Source: Martinezella miluonensis
Lineage (GTDB): Bacteria; Pseudomonadota; Alphaproteobacteria; Rhizobiales; Rhizobiaceae
Direction: 5' to 3'
DNA: 64,000 nt
Assembly: GCF_900094545.1 (NCBI RefSeq)
Contig: NZ_FMAH01000030.1
Coordinates: 21,808-85,807 of the forward strand
Part shown: piece after piece, positions 34,530 to 43,332 of the stretch
Numbering within the stretch: the stretch's first letter is position 1
Layout of the letters: each line of letters opens with the position of its first letter
Notes under the pieces: generated by a model
Told to the model about the DNA's origin: nothing
Databases searched by the model: none
The model's input: only the letters and a program-made list of their open reading frames with translations
Made by a program: the position numbers and the translations under genes

Positions 34530-35657
34530 CTACAAATTGCGTGCGATAACGATGCGCTGGACGTCGCTCGTTCCCTCGTAGATCTGGCAGATGCGGACAT
34601 CGCGGTAGATGCGCTCAACCGGATAGTCCGCCATGTATCCGTAGCCGCCATGAATCTGGATCGCATCGGAGCAGACCCTTTCGGCCATTTCCGAGGCGAA
34701 CAGTTTGGCCATGGACGCTTCGGTGAGACAGGGTTGTCCTTCCTCCTTCAACTGGGCGGCATGCAGCACCATCTGGCGGGCCACCTCGATCTGCGTCGCC
34801 ATGTCGGCGAGCCGGAAGGCAACCGCCTGATGGTCGATGATCGGCGAGCCGAAGGCCGTGCGCTCGCGGGCATAATCGCGCGCCGCCTCGAAAGCCGCGC
34901 GGGCCATGCCGACGGACTGCGATGCGATGCCGATGCGCCCGCCCTCCAGATTCGACAGGGCAATCCTGTAGCCGTCGCCTTCCTCACCAAGCCGATGATC
35001 TGCAGGGATGCGCATGTTGGTAAAGGCGATCTGACATGTGTCCGACGAGTGCAGGCCAAGCTTGTGTTCGACGCGCACGACCTCGTAGCCGGGCGTGTCG
35101 GTCGGCACGATGAAGGCGGAAATGCCCTTCTTGCCCGCATTCGGGTCGGTGACGGCGAAGACGATGATGATATTGCCGTTCTTGCCCGAAGTAATGAACT
35201 GCTTGGCGCCGTCGATGACATAGTGATCTCCGTCGCGGCGGGCGCGGGTCTTCAGGTTCGAGGCGTCGGAGCCGGCCTGCGGCTCGGTGAGGGCAAAGCC
35301 GCCGATCCATTCACCACTGGCAAGTTTCGGAAGGAAACGCTGCTTCTGCTCCTCAGTGCCGTATTTCAGGATCGGCACGCAGCCGACGGAGCTGTGGACG
35401 CTCATGATGGTGGAGCAAGGGCCATCACCGGCGGCGATCTCCTCGAGCGCCACGGCATAGGCGATCACGCCCGTTTCCGAGCCGCCATAGGCTTCGGGGA
35501 CAAGCATGCCGAGGAAGCCGAGCTCACCCATTTCCTTCAGCTCTTCGCGAGGAAACCGGCTTTTCTCATCGCGCGCGGCCGCGCCCGGCGCCAGCCTTTC
35601 GCGCGCGAAATCGCGCGCCATATCGCGGATCTGGATCTGGTCTTCAGTCAGGATCAT
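34530..35657 (-). CDS. Acyl-CoA dehydrogenase
   Basis: 375 residues. FAD and substrate motifs: IGGFALTEPQAGSDASNLKTRAR, YVIDGAKQFITSGKNGNIIIVFAVTDP, and near the C-terminus IQIHGGYGYMADYPVERIYRDVRICQIYEGTSDVQRIVIARNL, whose Glu in YEGTS is the catalytic base of this class. It probably oxidises isobutyryl-CoA or 2-methylbutyryl-CoA made by the adjacent bkd complex. GAGGAGGAG precedes the start. Confidence 0.9.
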   Translation of the reverse strand: MILTEDQIQIRDMARDFARERLAPGAAARDEKSRFPREELKEMGELGFLGMLVPEAYGGSETGVIAYAVALEEIAAGDGPCSTIMSVHSSVGCVPILKYGTEEQKQRFLPKLASGEWIGGFALTEPQAGSDASNLKTRARRDGDHYVIDGAKQFITSGKNGNIIIVFAVTDPNAGKKGISAFIVPTDTPGYEVVRVEHKLGLHSSDTCQIAFTNMRIPADHRLGEEGDGYRIALSNLEGGRIGIASQSVGMARAAFEAARDYARERTAFGSPIIDHQAVAFRLADMATQIEVARQMVLHAAQLKEEGQPCLTEASMAKLFASEMAERVCSDAIQIHGGYGYMADYPVERIYRDVRICQIYEGTSDVQRIVIARNL

Positions 35658-35682
35658 GTCGCGGTCTCCTCCTCGAAACCGT

Positions 35683-36870
35683 TCAATTCAGTTCGACGGC
35701 CATCGCGGTCGCCTCACCGCCACCGATGCAGAGGGTCGCCATGCCGCGTTTCATGCCGTAACGCCTGAGTGCGGAAAGCAGCGTAACAAGCACGCGGGCG
35801 CCGGATGCACCGATCGGATGGCCGAGCGCACAGGCGCCGCCATGAATATTGACCTTGTCATACGGCAAGTCGAGATCGCGCATCGCAGCCATGGCGACGA
35901 CGGCAAAGGCCTCATTGATCTCGAACAGGTCGACATCCCCAAGGTTCCAGCCAGTGCGTTCGCCAAGCTTACGCAGCGCACCGATCGGTGCCGTCGCGAA
36001 GAGATTGGGCGCCTGCGAATGCGTGGCGTGGCCGACGATGGTGGCAAGCGGAGCGATGCCCTCGCGCTCGGCCTGAGAGCGCCGCATCAGCACCAGCGCG
36101 GCAGCACCATCTGATATGGAAGATGCGTTCGCAGCGGTCACCGTGCCGTTTTCGCGAAAGGCCGGCTTCAGCGTCGGAATCTTCTCGAGCTTCGCCTTGC
36201 CGGGCTGCTCGTCACGGCTGACGACCAGCTCGGACCGCCCCGCCTTTACGGTGACGGGCACGATCTCGGCGTCGAAGGCGCCCTCTTCAATCGCATTGCG
36301 GGCGCGGGTCAAAGATGTGACGGCGTAGTCGTCCTGCGCAGGGCGAGTGAACTGGTAGGCCTCGGCGCAGTCCTCCGCGAAGGTGCCCATGAGGCGTCCC
36401 TTGTCATACGCATCCTCCAGCCCGTCCAGGAACATATGGTCGATGACACGGCCGTGTCCGAGCCGGTAGCCGCTGCGGGCCCGGTCGAGGAGGTAAGGTG
36501 CATTCGTCATGCTCTCCATGCCGCCGGCGACGGCGATCGAAGCGCTGCCGGCGCCGATAAGATCATGTGCCAACATGACGGCCTTCATCCCCGAACCGCA
36601 CATCTTGTTGACGGTGGTCGCCCCCGTGGCAAACGGCAGACCCGCCGCGATCGCGGCTTGCCTGGCCGGCGCCTGGCCTTGTCCGGCCGGAAGAACGCAA
36701 CCGAAAACCGTCTCATCCACGGCGTCAGGGCTGATGCCGCTGCGCTCAAGCGCGGCGCGGATGGCAGCCGCGCCGAGTTCCGCTGCGGTCGAATCTCTGA
36801 AATCCCCCTGAAAACCGCCAATTGGCGTACGGGCCGAGCCAACGATGACGATCGGATCCTGTAGCGTCAT
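35683..36870 (-). CDS. Acetyl-CoA acyltransferase (thiolase)
   Basis: 395 residues with all catalytic groups: nucleophile Cys91 (NKMCGSGMKAV), His in NIHGGACALGHPIGASGARVLVTLL, and the C-terminal Cys in GMATLCIGGGEATAMAVEL. A degradative thiolase. Beside the HSD10-like dehydrogenase it fits cleavage of 2-methylacetoacetyl-CoA to acetyl-CoA and propionyl-CoA, the last step of isoleucine breakdown. GGGAGG upstream. Confidence 0.92.
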   Translation of the reverse strand: MTLQDPIVIVGSARTPIGGFQGDFRDSTAAELGAAAIRAALERSGISPDAVDETVFGCVLPAGQGQAPARQAAIAAGLPFATGATTVNKMCGSGMKAVMLAHDLIGAGSASIAVAGGMESMTNAPYLLDRARSGYRLGHGRVIDHMFLDGLEDAYDKGRLMGTFAEDCAEAYQFTRPAQDDYAVTSLTRARNAIEEGAFDAEIVPVTVKAGRSELVVSRDEQPGKAKLEKIPTLKPAFRENGTVTAANASSISDGAAALVLMRRSQAEREGIAPLATIVGHATHSQAPNLFATAPIGALRKLGERTGWNLGDVDLFEINEAFAVVAMAAMRDLDLPYDKVNIHGGACALGHPIGASGARVLVTLLSALRRYGMKRGMATLCIGGGEATAMAVELN

Positions 36871-36897
36871 ATCAAAACCTCCCGTAATGAGCCTGTC

Positions 36898-37665
36898 TCA
36901 GTGCGGCGCCATGCGCAACGCACCATCGAGGCGGATGACCTCGCCATTCAGCATGACGTTTTCACAGATGTGGCGCACCAATCCGGCGAATTCCACCGGC
37001 CTCCCAAGACGCGTCGGAAAGGGCACGCTCTTGCCAAGCGATTCCCGTACCTCTTGCGGCATGCCGGCCATCATCGGCGTCTCGAAGATGCCTGGCGCGA
37101 CCGTGACGACCCGAATGCCGCTGCGAGCCAATTCCCGGGCGATCGGCAGCGTCATGGCCGCAACGCCACCCTTGGAGGCCGCATAGGCCGCCTGACCAAC
37201 CTGCCCATCGAAAGCGGCGATCGATGCTGTGTTGACGATGAGGCCACGCTCGCCCTCCGCATCAGGCTCATTCTTGGCGATTGCCGCTGCGGCGAGCCGG
37301 ATCATGTTGAAAGTGCCGATGAGATTGATGCCGATCGTGCGAGCAAAGCTGTCAAGCCGGTGCGGGCCATTGCGACCGATCACCTTTTCGCCCGGAGCGA
37401 CGCCGGCGCAATTCACCAACCCATGCAGATGGCCGAAGCGCTCCTGCGCCGTGTCGATCGCGGCCTGCGCGTCCCCCTCCTCAGTGACATCGGTCTTGAT
37501 AAAGGCTGCGCCGGCTCCAAGTTCAGCGACAATGCCGGCGCCTGTGTCCGTATTGAGGTCGGCGATCACCACATTCGCGCCCTCGCCCGCTAGCATCCGC
37601 GCGACCGCTGCACCAAGGCCCGAACCGCCACCGGTGATGACGAAACTCTTCCCACGGATCAACAT
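36898..37665 (-). CDS. HSD10-like 3-hydroxyacyl-CoA dehydrogenase (SDR)
   Basis: 255 residues. TGGGSGLG at 11-18, NCAGVAPGEKVIGRNGPHRLDSFARTIGINLIGTFNMIRLAA, Ser148, Tyr161 and Lys165 (QAAYAASKGG) complete the catalytic set. The CAGVAPGEKVIGRNGPH segment is typical of type II (HSD17B10) 3-hydroxy-2-methylbutyryl-CoA dehydrogenases. First gene of the minus-strand bkd operon; GGAGGAG precedes it. Confidence 0.9.
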   Translation of the reverse strand: MLIRGKSFVITGGGSGLGAAVARMLAGEGANVVIADLNTDTGAGIVAELGAGAAFIKTDVTEEGDAQAAIDTAQERFGHLHGLVNCAGVAPGEKVIGRNGPHRLDSFARTIGINLIGTFNMIRLAAAAIAKNEPDAEGERGLIVNTASIAAFDGQVGQAAYAASKGGVAAMTLPIARELARSGIRVVTVAPGIFETPMMAGMPQEVRESLGKSVPFPTRLGRPVEFAGLVRHICENVMLNGEVIRLDGALRMAPH

Positions 37666-37732
37666 GGTCGCTCTCCTCCAGCGCCTTCGATTTCAATAGG
37701 GCGACCTCAAAGCACCGAACGCTCGCCCGCCG

Positions 37733-37803
37733 TATTGCATCCTCCCGGCAGGGCGCGATTTGCTTGGCGCCTTGCCCTACTCTATCTCCGTGCGATATTG
37801 CAT
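37733..37803. promoter_or_regulatory. Direct repeat TATTGCAT, AraC-site candidate
   Basis: TATTGCAT occurs at 37733-37740 and 37796-37803, in the region between the bkd operon and its divergent AraC regulator. The start-to-start spacing of 63 bp equals six DNA helical turns, as expected for two faces-aligned regulator half-sites. Confidence 0.4.
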
Positions 37804-37806
37804 ACG

Positions 37807-38871
37807 ATGACAGAAGCGTCTCAAACTATCGGCCAGTTTTACCATATTTCACAGGGCATGACGATGACGGAAGCCGCACGGCGGATGATATCACCCTTCT
37901 TCGTGAAAGAGGCGCTCGATTGCGTTCGACGACAGGGAAAATCGCCCGAGCGAGTGCTGACTTCGCTCGGCCTGTCTACCCGGATGGACGCGCCGATTTC
38001 GGCAGAAAGCTATGGTGCACTGTGGCTCGCGATTGCGGCCGAGATGGACGACGAATTCTTCGGCATGGGCAGCAGGCCGATGCGGCGCGGCAGCTTCACG
38101 CTGCTCTGCCACTGCGTGTTGCATGCCAAGACCCTCGACCAGGCTCTGCGGCGCGCGCTGCGATTTTTGAACGTCGTGCTGGAAGACCCGCAAGGGCATC
38201 TCGAAATTGCCGATGGGCTGGCGCAGATCGTGCTGACGGATTCGGCAAGCGCGCGCTCCGCCTTTGCCTACCGGACCTACTGGATCCTGCTGCACGGCAT
38301 TACCTGCTGGCTCATCGGGCGCCGCATCCCCCTCCGGATGGTCGATTTCCGCTGCGCCGAGCCCGATCACGGAGCAGACTATCGACTTTTCTTCGGCGCA
38401 CCCGTGCGCTTCTCGCAGCCGGTCAGCAGGCTCGCTTTCGATGCCTCCGTCCTGAAACTACCGGTGACACGCAACGAACAGGCTCTGAAACAGTTTCTGC
38501 GCAATGCTCCCGCCAACATCCTCGTGCGCTACCGCTATGACGCCGGCCTTGCCGCGAGCGTTCGCGAGCGGCTGCGGCAACTGCCGCCTGCGTCGTGGAA
38601 AGCATTCGATGATTTGGCTGCGCAGATGCGCATGTCACCCTCGACGCTGCGGCATCGCCTGCAGGCCGAGGGCCAGAATTACGCAGCCATCAGAGACGAA
38701 ATCCGCCGCGATCTTGCAATCGAGATGCTGCAGACGACCGAGTTCGGAGTCGGAGAGATCGCGACACGCCTTGGCTTTTCCGAACCCAGCGCCTTTCATC
38801 GTGCATTTCGGAAATGGACAGCAAGAAGCCCGGCCGCATTTCGAAGAGAGACGACTGCGCGAGGCCCATGA
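37807..38871 (+). CDS. AraC-family regulator of the bkd cluster (putative)
   Basis: About 354 residues from the ATG at 37807; later ATGs (37858, 37885) are possible as none has a strong ribosome site. N-terminal arabinose-binding-like domain of the OruR/ArgR-type (VLTSLGLSTRMDAPISAESYGALWLAIAAEMDDEFFGMGSRPMRRGSFTLLCHCVLHAKTLDQALRRALRFLNVVLED) and C-terminal HTH (FDDLAAQMRMSPSTLRHRLQAEGQNYAAIRDEIRRDLAIEMLQTTEFGVGEIATRLGFSEPSAFHRAFRKWTARSPAAFR). Divergent from the bkd operon and its likely activator. Confidence 0.8.
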   Translation: MTEASQTIGQFYHISQGMTMTEAARRMISPFFVKEALDCVRRQGKSPERVLTSLGLSTRMDAPISAESYGALWLAIAAEMDDEFFGMGSRPMRRGSFTLLCHCVLHAKTLDQALRRALRFLNVVLEDPQGHLEIADGLAQIVLTDSASARSAFAYRTYWILLHGITCWLIGRRIPLRMVDFRCAEPDHGADYRLFFGAPVRFSQPVSRLAFDASVLKLPVTRNEQALKQFLRNAPANILVRYRYDAGLAASVRERLRQLPPASWKAFDDLAAQMRMSPSTLRHRLQAEGQNYAAIRDEIRRDLAIEMLQTTEFGVGEIATRLGFSEPSAFHRAFRKWTARSPAAFRRETTARGP

Positions 38872-39370
38872 TCTCTGCGGGACTGCCGATGCGGATCGGC
38901 CATGCGCAACTCGTTATGAGGTCGGCATGGCCGAATTTTCGTTACCGCCGCGCTCTCAGGCCCAACAATTCTTCAGACGGGGCATTGATGGCCCGAAACA
39001 GCACCGCACCGGCGACTGCGACGCCATTGCGCAATTCCGGCGAAGCGACGAGATTGCGGCTGTCCTTGCCGGTTGGAAGGAACCTTAGTGCGGAAGTGGG
39101 CCGTTCGAAACCGGCAAGCAAGCGAAATGCGGGGATTCCACGCTCCGCAAAATTGACGTGAACTGACGGGACTTCACTCAACTTCAAGCCGAAGTCTGAA
39201 TCCGGCCGAGCCTGACCCGTCAGTGAAAACATCGTTCCATTTGAAGGCTATATGAGGTTTGCCGGCTTCATCCTGCTTGGGCACGCGCGTCACGCCAAAT
39301 GATGCGCGCGAGGCACCGCATGTTGTCCAAACCGCCTTGACGCCAGCCGGCATGAGACGTCATCGAAATG
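38872..39370. other. Intergenic stretch with an uncertain frame
   Basis: About 500 bases. The longest open frame (minus, 39232-38942, 96 codons) has no ribosome site upstream and no motif I recognise, so I do not call it a gene. No obvious inverted repeat. Confidence 0.3.
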
Positions 39371-39808
39371 CTATTGGGCCTTCCCCATCGCCGCCAAATC
39401 CGGATCTCCGACGCTGATTACCGTCAATCGGTGTCGGTGTTCGTCACGGGCGGTCCAACTGATCGATTGACCAGCGGAAAGGCCGATCAGTGCCGTTCCG
39501 ATCGGGGTTAGAATAGAAACCCTCCCAAGCGAAATGTCCGCCTCGCCGGGATAGACCAGCGACACGCGACGTTCCTGCCCGTCGTCCGAGTGATATTCCA
39601 CCGTCGAGCCCATCCGCACGATACCTCGCGGCATGGCTTCGTCGCTGACCACATCAGCTCTGTCGAGCTCAACCAACAATTCCTCCGCGATGATCGGCGA
39701 ACGATCGGAGATCGCTTCCGCGAGTTTCGTCAGCCTATCGCGATCCGTCCGACAGATGGCGATACTGGGTTTGCCCTGATGCAGGCCGATTTTCTGATCT
39801 TTTGCCAT
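39371..39808 (-). CDS. rnk: Rnk-type nucleoside diphosphate kinase regulator
   Basis: 145 residues from ATG 39808 (a TTG at 39820 is an alternative). N-terminal coiled domain (ICRTDRDRLTKLAEAISDRSPIIAEELLVELDRADVV) and C-terminal GreA/GreB-like domain (VRMGSTVEYHSDDGQERRVSLVYPGEADISLGRVSILTPIGTALIGLSAGQSISW), the Rnk arrangement. It binds RNA polymerase and affects the nucleotide pool regulator. Two hairpins precede it (39901-39955). Confidence 0.85.
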   Translation of the reverse strand: MAKDQKIGLHQGKPSIAICRTDRDRLTKLAEAISDRSPIIAEELLVELDRADVVSDEAMPRGIVRMGSTVEYHSDDGQERRVSLVYPGEADISLGRVSILTPIGTALIGLSAGQSISWTARDEHRHRLTVISVGDPDLAAMGKAQ

Positions 39809-40194
39809 GGAGATGCTCAAGCTCTTGCCAATCGAATGTTCCGAAAAGCGCAGCTTTGCCGCGAGCTAAGACGGAACTGAAGGAGGGAGGACATTACGCA
39901 AGCCCCGCACTTGGAACAGAGGCCAAGCCGGGGCTAGTTTCCCGCGATGGGAAACGGCCGATGCGTTAGGCAAGACGCAAATATGCGGCGCGAGACGTTC
40001 ATGCATGTATCGTTGGATTTAAAGGAACGTTTGTCAAGCCTGACCAATCAGGCGTATGCCATCCACCGACGACCGGTTGCAACGTCTGGCATTCGGGGGC
40101 AGACGATTTGGCTGTGAAATGACCAAAGGAGCGATCGGCCTCTTGTTGCCGCGTCACTCCTAAACTGGCGTTGTGTCGAGAGATACGGCGAGAA
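39809..40194. other. Intergenic with the two hairpins
   Basis: 386 bases between the AbgB-like gene end and rnk start. Apart from the two hairpins I see no gene. Confidence 0.35.
39901..39955. promoter_or_regulatory. Two adjacent strong hairpins
   Basis: Hairpin A (39901-39935): AGCCCCG/CGGGGCT outer 7 bp, CTTGG/CCAAG inner 5 bp, small 2/1 internal loop, 8-nt loop. Hairpin B (39937-39955): GTTTCCC/GGGAAAC, loop GCGAT. They lie between the AbgB-like hydrolase end and the rnk start; no T-run. Possible terminator pair, structured leader or small RNA. Confidence 0.45.
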
Positions 40195-41637
40195 TTAAAC
40201 TTCGTCTCCCGGCATGATATCCATTGGGATGGGGCAGACATAAGGCTTGCCTTCCGTCTTCTCCAGCCACTCTGCTTTGGCCTGAGCCAATAGCGACGGT
40301 GACGTCATTAGCGAGAGGCCGGTTGTCGCAAGTGCCTTTGCAGCATGCGCCATAGCCTTGTGAGCGACAGCGCTCTTTCCCTGGGCTACGACCTGCCAAG
40401 TATGAGGGTTGGTGCCAATTGCCCAAGCCGGCGTCCAGCATTGCGCCGTCGGCACCACCCAGCTGACGTCGCCGACATCGGTCGATCCGGCGCGGAAATG
40501 CGACTGGCCTTCGAATTCGCGCAAGCCGAGATGCAGCGGCGTCGATCCGTCGATCTTCGCATTGGAAAAGACATCGCCCTTGATCTGGTAAAGCCGGATG
40601 CTGCTCTTGATCGCTTCCTCCGCAAAGGTTTGCTGGATCGACTTGGCGAAGGCAAGATCCGCTTCGTCGAAGGCGATCGGTCCCAACACCGTCATGTTCT
40701 CATGCATGGCGGTTTCGAGTGTGATGTTTGGCAAAAGATTGGTCGATGCAGTATCGAAGACGATCTCCACCTCCGTCTCCGTCATCATGGCAGCACCGCG
40801 CGCTACTTTTTCGACGCGTTTGGCAAGATCCAGCGCCTGCGGCATTTCCGGAGCGCGGATCAGATAGAGCACCTCGGCCTTTGCCTGAACGACATTCGCG
40901 GCCCTGCCGCCGGTATCGGTGATCGCATAATGCACGCGGCAGTCTTGCGGCATGTGCTCGCGCAGGAAGTTGACGCCGACATTCATCAGCTCCACCGCAT
41001 CGAGCGCCGACCGGCCGAGATGGGCGGCATTCGATGCATGCGCGGCCATGCCCTTGAAACGATAGTAATATTCGATGACCGCAAGATTATTGGTCGAGCG
41101 GACGCCATTGAAAGGCGCGGGATGCCAGGTCAGAGCGGCATCGACATCGTCGAATAGACCTGCGCGCACCATGAAGGTCTTGCCCGAACCGCCCTCCTCG
41201 CCCGGGCAGCCGTAATAGCGGACGGTGCCGGGAAGATTGTTCGCCTTCATATGGCGGGCAAGTGCAATCGCCGCCATCAGCGAGCCGACACCGAGCAGGT
41301 TGTGGCCGCAGCCATGTCCTGTGGCGCCCTCTATTACGGCTTCGTGCGCGGCGACGTTCGCGATCTGGCTCATGCCGGCCAGTGCGTCGAACTCGCCGAG
41401 GAAGGCAACAACGGGCTTGCCTTCGCCAAAATCGCCGATAAAGGCCGTCTCCATACCTGCCACGCCATGCCGCAGTGAAAAGCCATTATCTTCCAGCGTC
41501 TTGGCAAGGAGTTCGGACGAACGCGTCTCTTCGAATTTCAACTCGGCGAAATCCCAGATGCTGTCGCTCAGCTTGGTGAAATCCGGTTTCATCACCTCGA
41601 TCGCTGCGGCAATCGATTGTACGGCCTCTTGGTTCAT
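40195..41637 (-). CDS. M20-family amidohydrolase, AbgB-like
   Basis: 480 residues from ATG 41637 (GAGGACGAGCG upstream). Metal ligands: VVAFLGEFDALAGMSQ, HGCGHNLLG, PGEEGGSGKTFM, and TWHPAPFN (the last typical of AbgB). AHASNAAHLGRSALDAVELMNVGVNFLREHM is the lid domain. Length equals E. coli AbgB, which cleaves p-aminobenzoyl-glutamate. Substrate here may be another N-acyl amino acid. Follows the oligopeptide-type binding protein gene, separated by a terminator. Confidence 0.88.
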   Translation of the reverse strand: MNQEAVQSIAAAIEVMKPDFTKLSDSIWDFAELKFEETRSSELLAKTLEDNGFSLRHGVAGMETAFIGDFGEGKPVVAFLGEFDALAGMSQIANVAAHEAVIEGATGHGCGHNLLGVGSLMAAIALARHMKANNLPGTVRYYGCPGEEGGSGKTFMVRAGLFDDVDAALTWHPAPFNGVRSTNNLAVIEYYYRFKGMAAHASNAAHLGRSALDAVELMNVGVNFLREHMPQDCRVHYAITDTGGRAANVVQAKAEVLYLIRAPEMPQALDLAKRVEKVARGAAMMTETEVEIVFDTASTNLLPNITLETAMHENMTVLGPIAFDEADLAFAKSIQQTFAEEAIKSSIRLYQIKGDVFSNAKIDGSTPLHLGLREFEGQSHFRAGSTDVGDVSWVVPTAQCWTPAWAIGTNPHTWQVVAQGKSAVAHKAMAHAAKALATTGLSLMTSPSLLAQAKAEWLEKTEGKPYVCPIPMDIMPGDEV

Positions 41638-41710
41638 CGCTCGTCCTCGTATCGTGTTTGCGCCTTCGAAGGGCGCAGAAAGCCGCTCGCCGAAAGGCAC
41701 TGGCTTTTTC

Positions 41711-41755
41711 TGAAAAAATGAGCTGCCCGCGCCTCCATCCGCATCAGCGCGGGCA
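41711..41755 (-). terminator. Intrinsic terminator after the binding-protein gene
   Basis: On the minus strand the arms TGCCCGCGC (41755-41747) and GCGCGGGCA (41732-41724) form a 9-bp stem, loop 14 nt, then a T-run (41718-41713). It ends the SBP transcript and probably lowers M20 expression relative to it. Confidence 0.7.
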
Positions 41756-41761
41756 AGCCAC

Positions 41762-43303
41762 TCAGTCGACCGACACTTCCCAGAGGCGAGCGTTCGATTG
41801 CCAGACCGGCCGGCCCTTCAGCGTCTTGGCAGCGCCCCAGACATCGACCATGTCGTAGAGGAAGATGCCTGGGATATTCTTCAGCATGAGTTCGTGGAAC
41901 TCGTCGAAAATCTTCTGCCGCTTGGTCTGATCGGCCTCGACATAGGCAGCCTTCATCAGCTCGATCGCCTTCGGGTCATCCCACATCAGCGAGGCGTTCT
42001 TGTCCTTGTCTCCGACATAGAAGGAGTACATCAGCGCCGGATCGAGGCGTGGCGCAACCGACTGCGAAATGATCTGATAGTTGCCGGAGCGGCGGCGATC
42101 GACCTGGGTCGCGTAGTCGAGCACCTCGATCTGCACGTTGAGGCCGATCTGCTGCAGCATGGCCTGCGCCATCACGGCGACCGGAAAGCTCGGCACATTG
42201 CCGCGCTTGTTGGCGATGATCGAGATCGGCTCGCCCTTGTAGCCTGCGGCAGCAAGTTCCTTCTTGGCTGCTTCCAGATCATAGGGCAGACGCTTCTTCT
42301 GGGTTGCGTCGAAATAGACGGAATCCTGCGACACCATCGAACCATTGGCCTCACCCGTTCCGTTGGATGCGGCACCGACGAGTTCATCGAGATCGAGCGC
42401 CATCGCCATGGCGCGACGCACGCCCGGCTTGCTCAGCACCTTATCGCGCGTCTGAATGTAGAACAGGTTCTTACCGTTGTTGCGCGCCACGATGAGCTGC
42501 ATCTTCGGGTTCGATTTGATTTCCGGGATGAGATCGGGCGAAAGTTCGGCCGTGTCGAGCACGCCCGATTCCAGACCGGCTTTCACGGTCGAAGGATCGG
42601 GAATGACCATGAACTTGATGCCGTCGGCAAGCGGCCGCTTGGAACCGACCATGCCGTCCGGCTTGCCGTCATTTGCCGGCGAGAGGTAATCGGCGAATTT
42701 CTTCAGGTGAATATATTCGCCCTTCTTCCATTCGTCCCACATGAAAGGACCGGTGCCGATGGGCTTGATAAAGCTGCCGTCTGCGGCAACGGAATCGGGC
42801 GAGATCATCCCGGTATAACCGCATTCCGGACGCGACATCAGGCCGAGGAAAACGGCTGATGGTTTTTCAAGCTTGATTTCGACCGTCGATGCGTCGACCG
42901 CCTTGACTTCAGTGACATGCGCAGCACCGCCGGCTGCAAAATCGGACAGGCAAGTCCATTTCGTCTCAGGCTTCAGATAGCGTGTCCAGTTCCACACCAC
43001 ATCGTCTGCCGTCAGCAGCTTGCCATTATGGAATTTGACATCGGTCCTGAGCTTGAACGTATAGGCAAGCCCGTCGGCGGAAGTCTCGAAGCTCTTGGCG
43101 AGCAGCGGCTTCACCTCGCCCGCGTTATTGTAGCCGACAAGCCCTTCAACGATGTGCAGGATCACGCCGTCGGTATTGCCGTCGCGGTTTACGCCGGGAT
43201 TGTTGCTGCGCAGGTCCGAACTCTGCGCAATGGTGATATCGCGCGCTGCCGCGACATTTGCCAATGCAAGCAGGGCCGTGCCCGCGAGAAGAAACTTTTT
43301 CAC
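41762..43303 (-). CDS. ABC oligopeptide-type solute-binding protein
   Basis: 513 residues from a GTG with GAGGGT upstream. Signal peptide (KKFLLAGTALLALANVAAA), then SBP_bac_5 family sequence (LVGYNNAGEVKPLLAKSFETSADGLAYTFKLRTDVKFHNGKLLTADDVVWNWTRYLKP). Periplasmic receptor for the permease/ATPase set encoded upstream on the same strand. The ligand is unknown but the neighbouring peptidase-like genes suggest peptides or acyl amino acids. Confidence 0.9.
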   Translation of the reverse strand: MKKFLLAGTALLALANVAAARDITIAQSSDLRSNNPGVNRDGNTDGVILHIVEGLVGYNNAGEVKPLLAKSFETSADGLAYTFKLRTDVKFHNGKLLTADDVVWNWTRYLKPETKWTCLSDFAAGGAAHVTEVKAVDASTVEIKLEKPSAVFLGLMSRPECGYTGMISPDSVAADGSFIKPIGTGPFMWDEWKKGEYIHLKKFADYLSPANDGKPDGMVGSKRPLADGIKFMVIPDPSTVKAGLESGVLDTAELSPDLIPEIKSNPKMQLIVARNNGKNLFYIQTRDKVLSKPGVRRAMAMALDLDELVGAASNGTGEANGSMVSQDSVYFDATQKKRLPYDLEAAKKELAAAGYKGEPISIIANKRGNVPSFPVAVMAQAMLQQIGLNVQIEVLDYATQVDRRRSGNYQIISQSVAPRLDPALMYSFYVGDKDKNASLMWDDPKAIELMKAAYVEADQTKRQKIFDEFHELMLKNIPGIFLYDMVDVWGAAKTLKGRPVWQSNARLWEVSVD

Positions 43304-43332
43304 TGTTCTACCCTCTTATCTGTCGTTGATCG

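Noticed and set aside
34497..35768. 423-codon plus-strand frame opposite the acyl-CoA dehydrogenase
   Set aside because: Antisense shadow; the minus-strand frame carries all catalytic motifs.
38942..39232. 96-codon minus-strand frame between AraC and rnk
   Set aside because: No ribosome site and no recognisable motif; may be chance.
41798..42859. 353-codon plus-strand frame opposite the SBP gene
   Set aside because: No known motif, antisense to a clear SBP_bac_5 gene.
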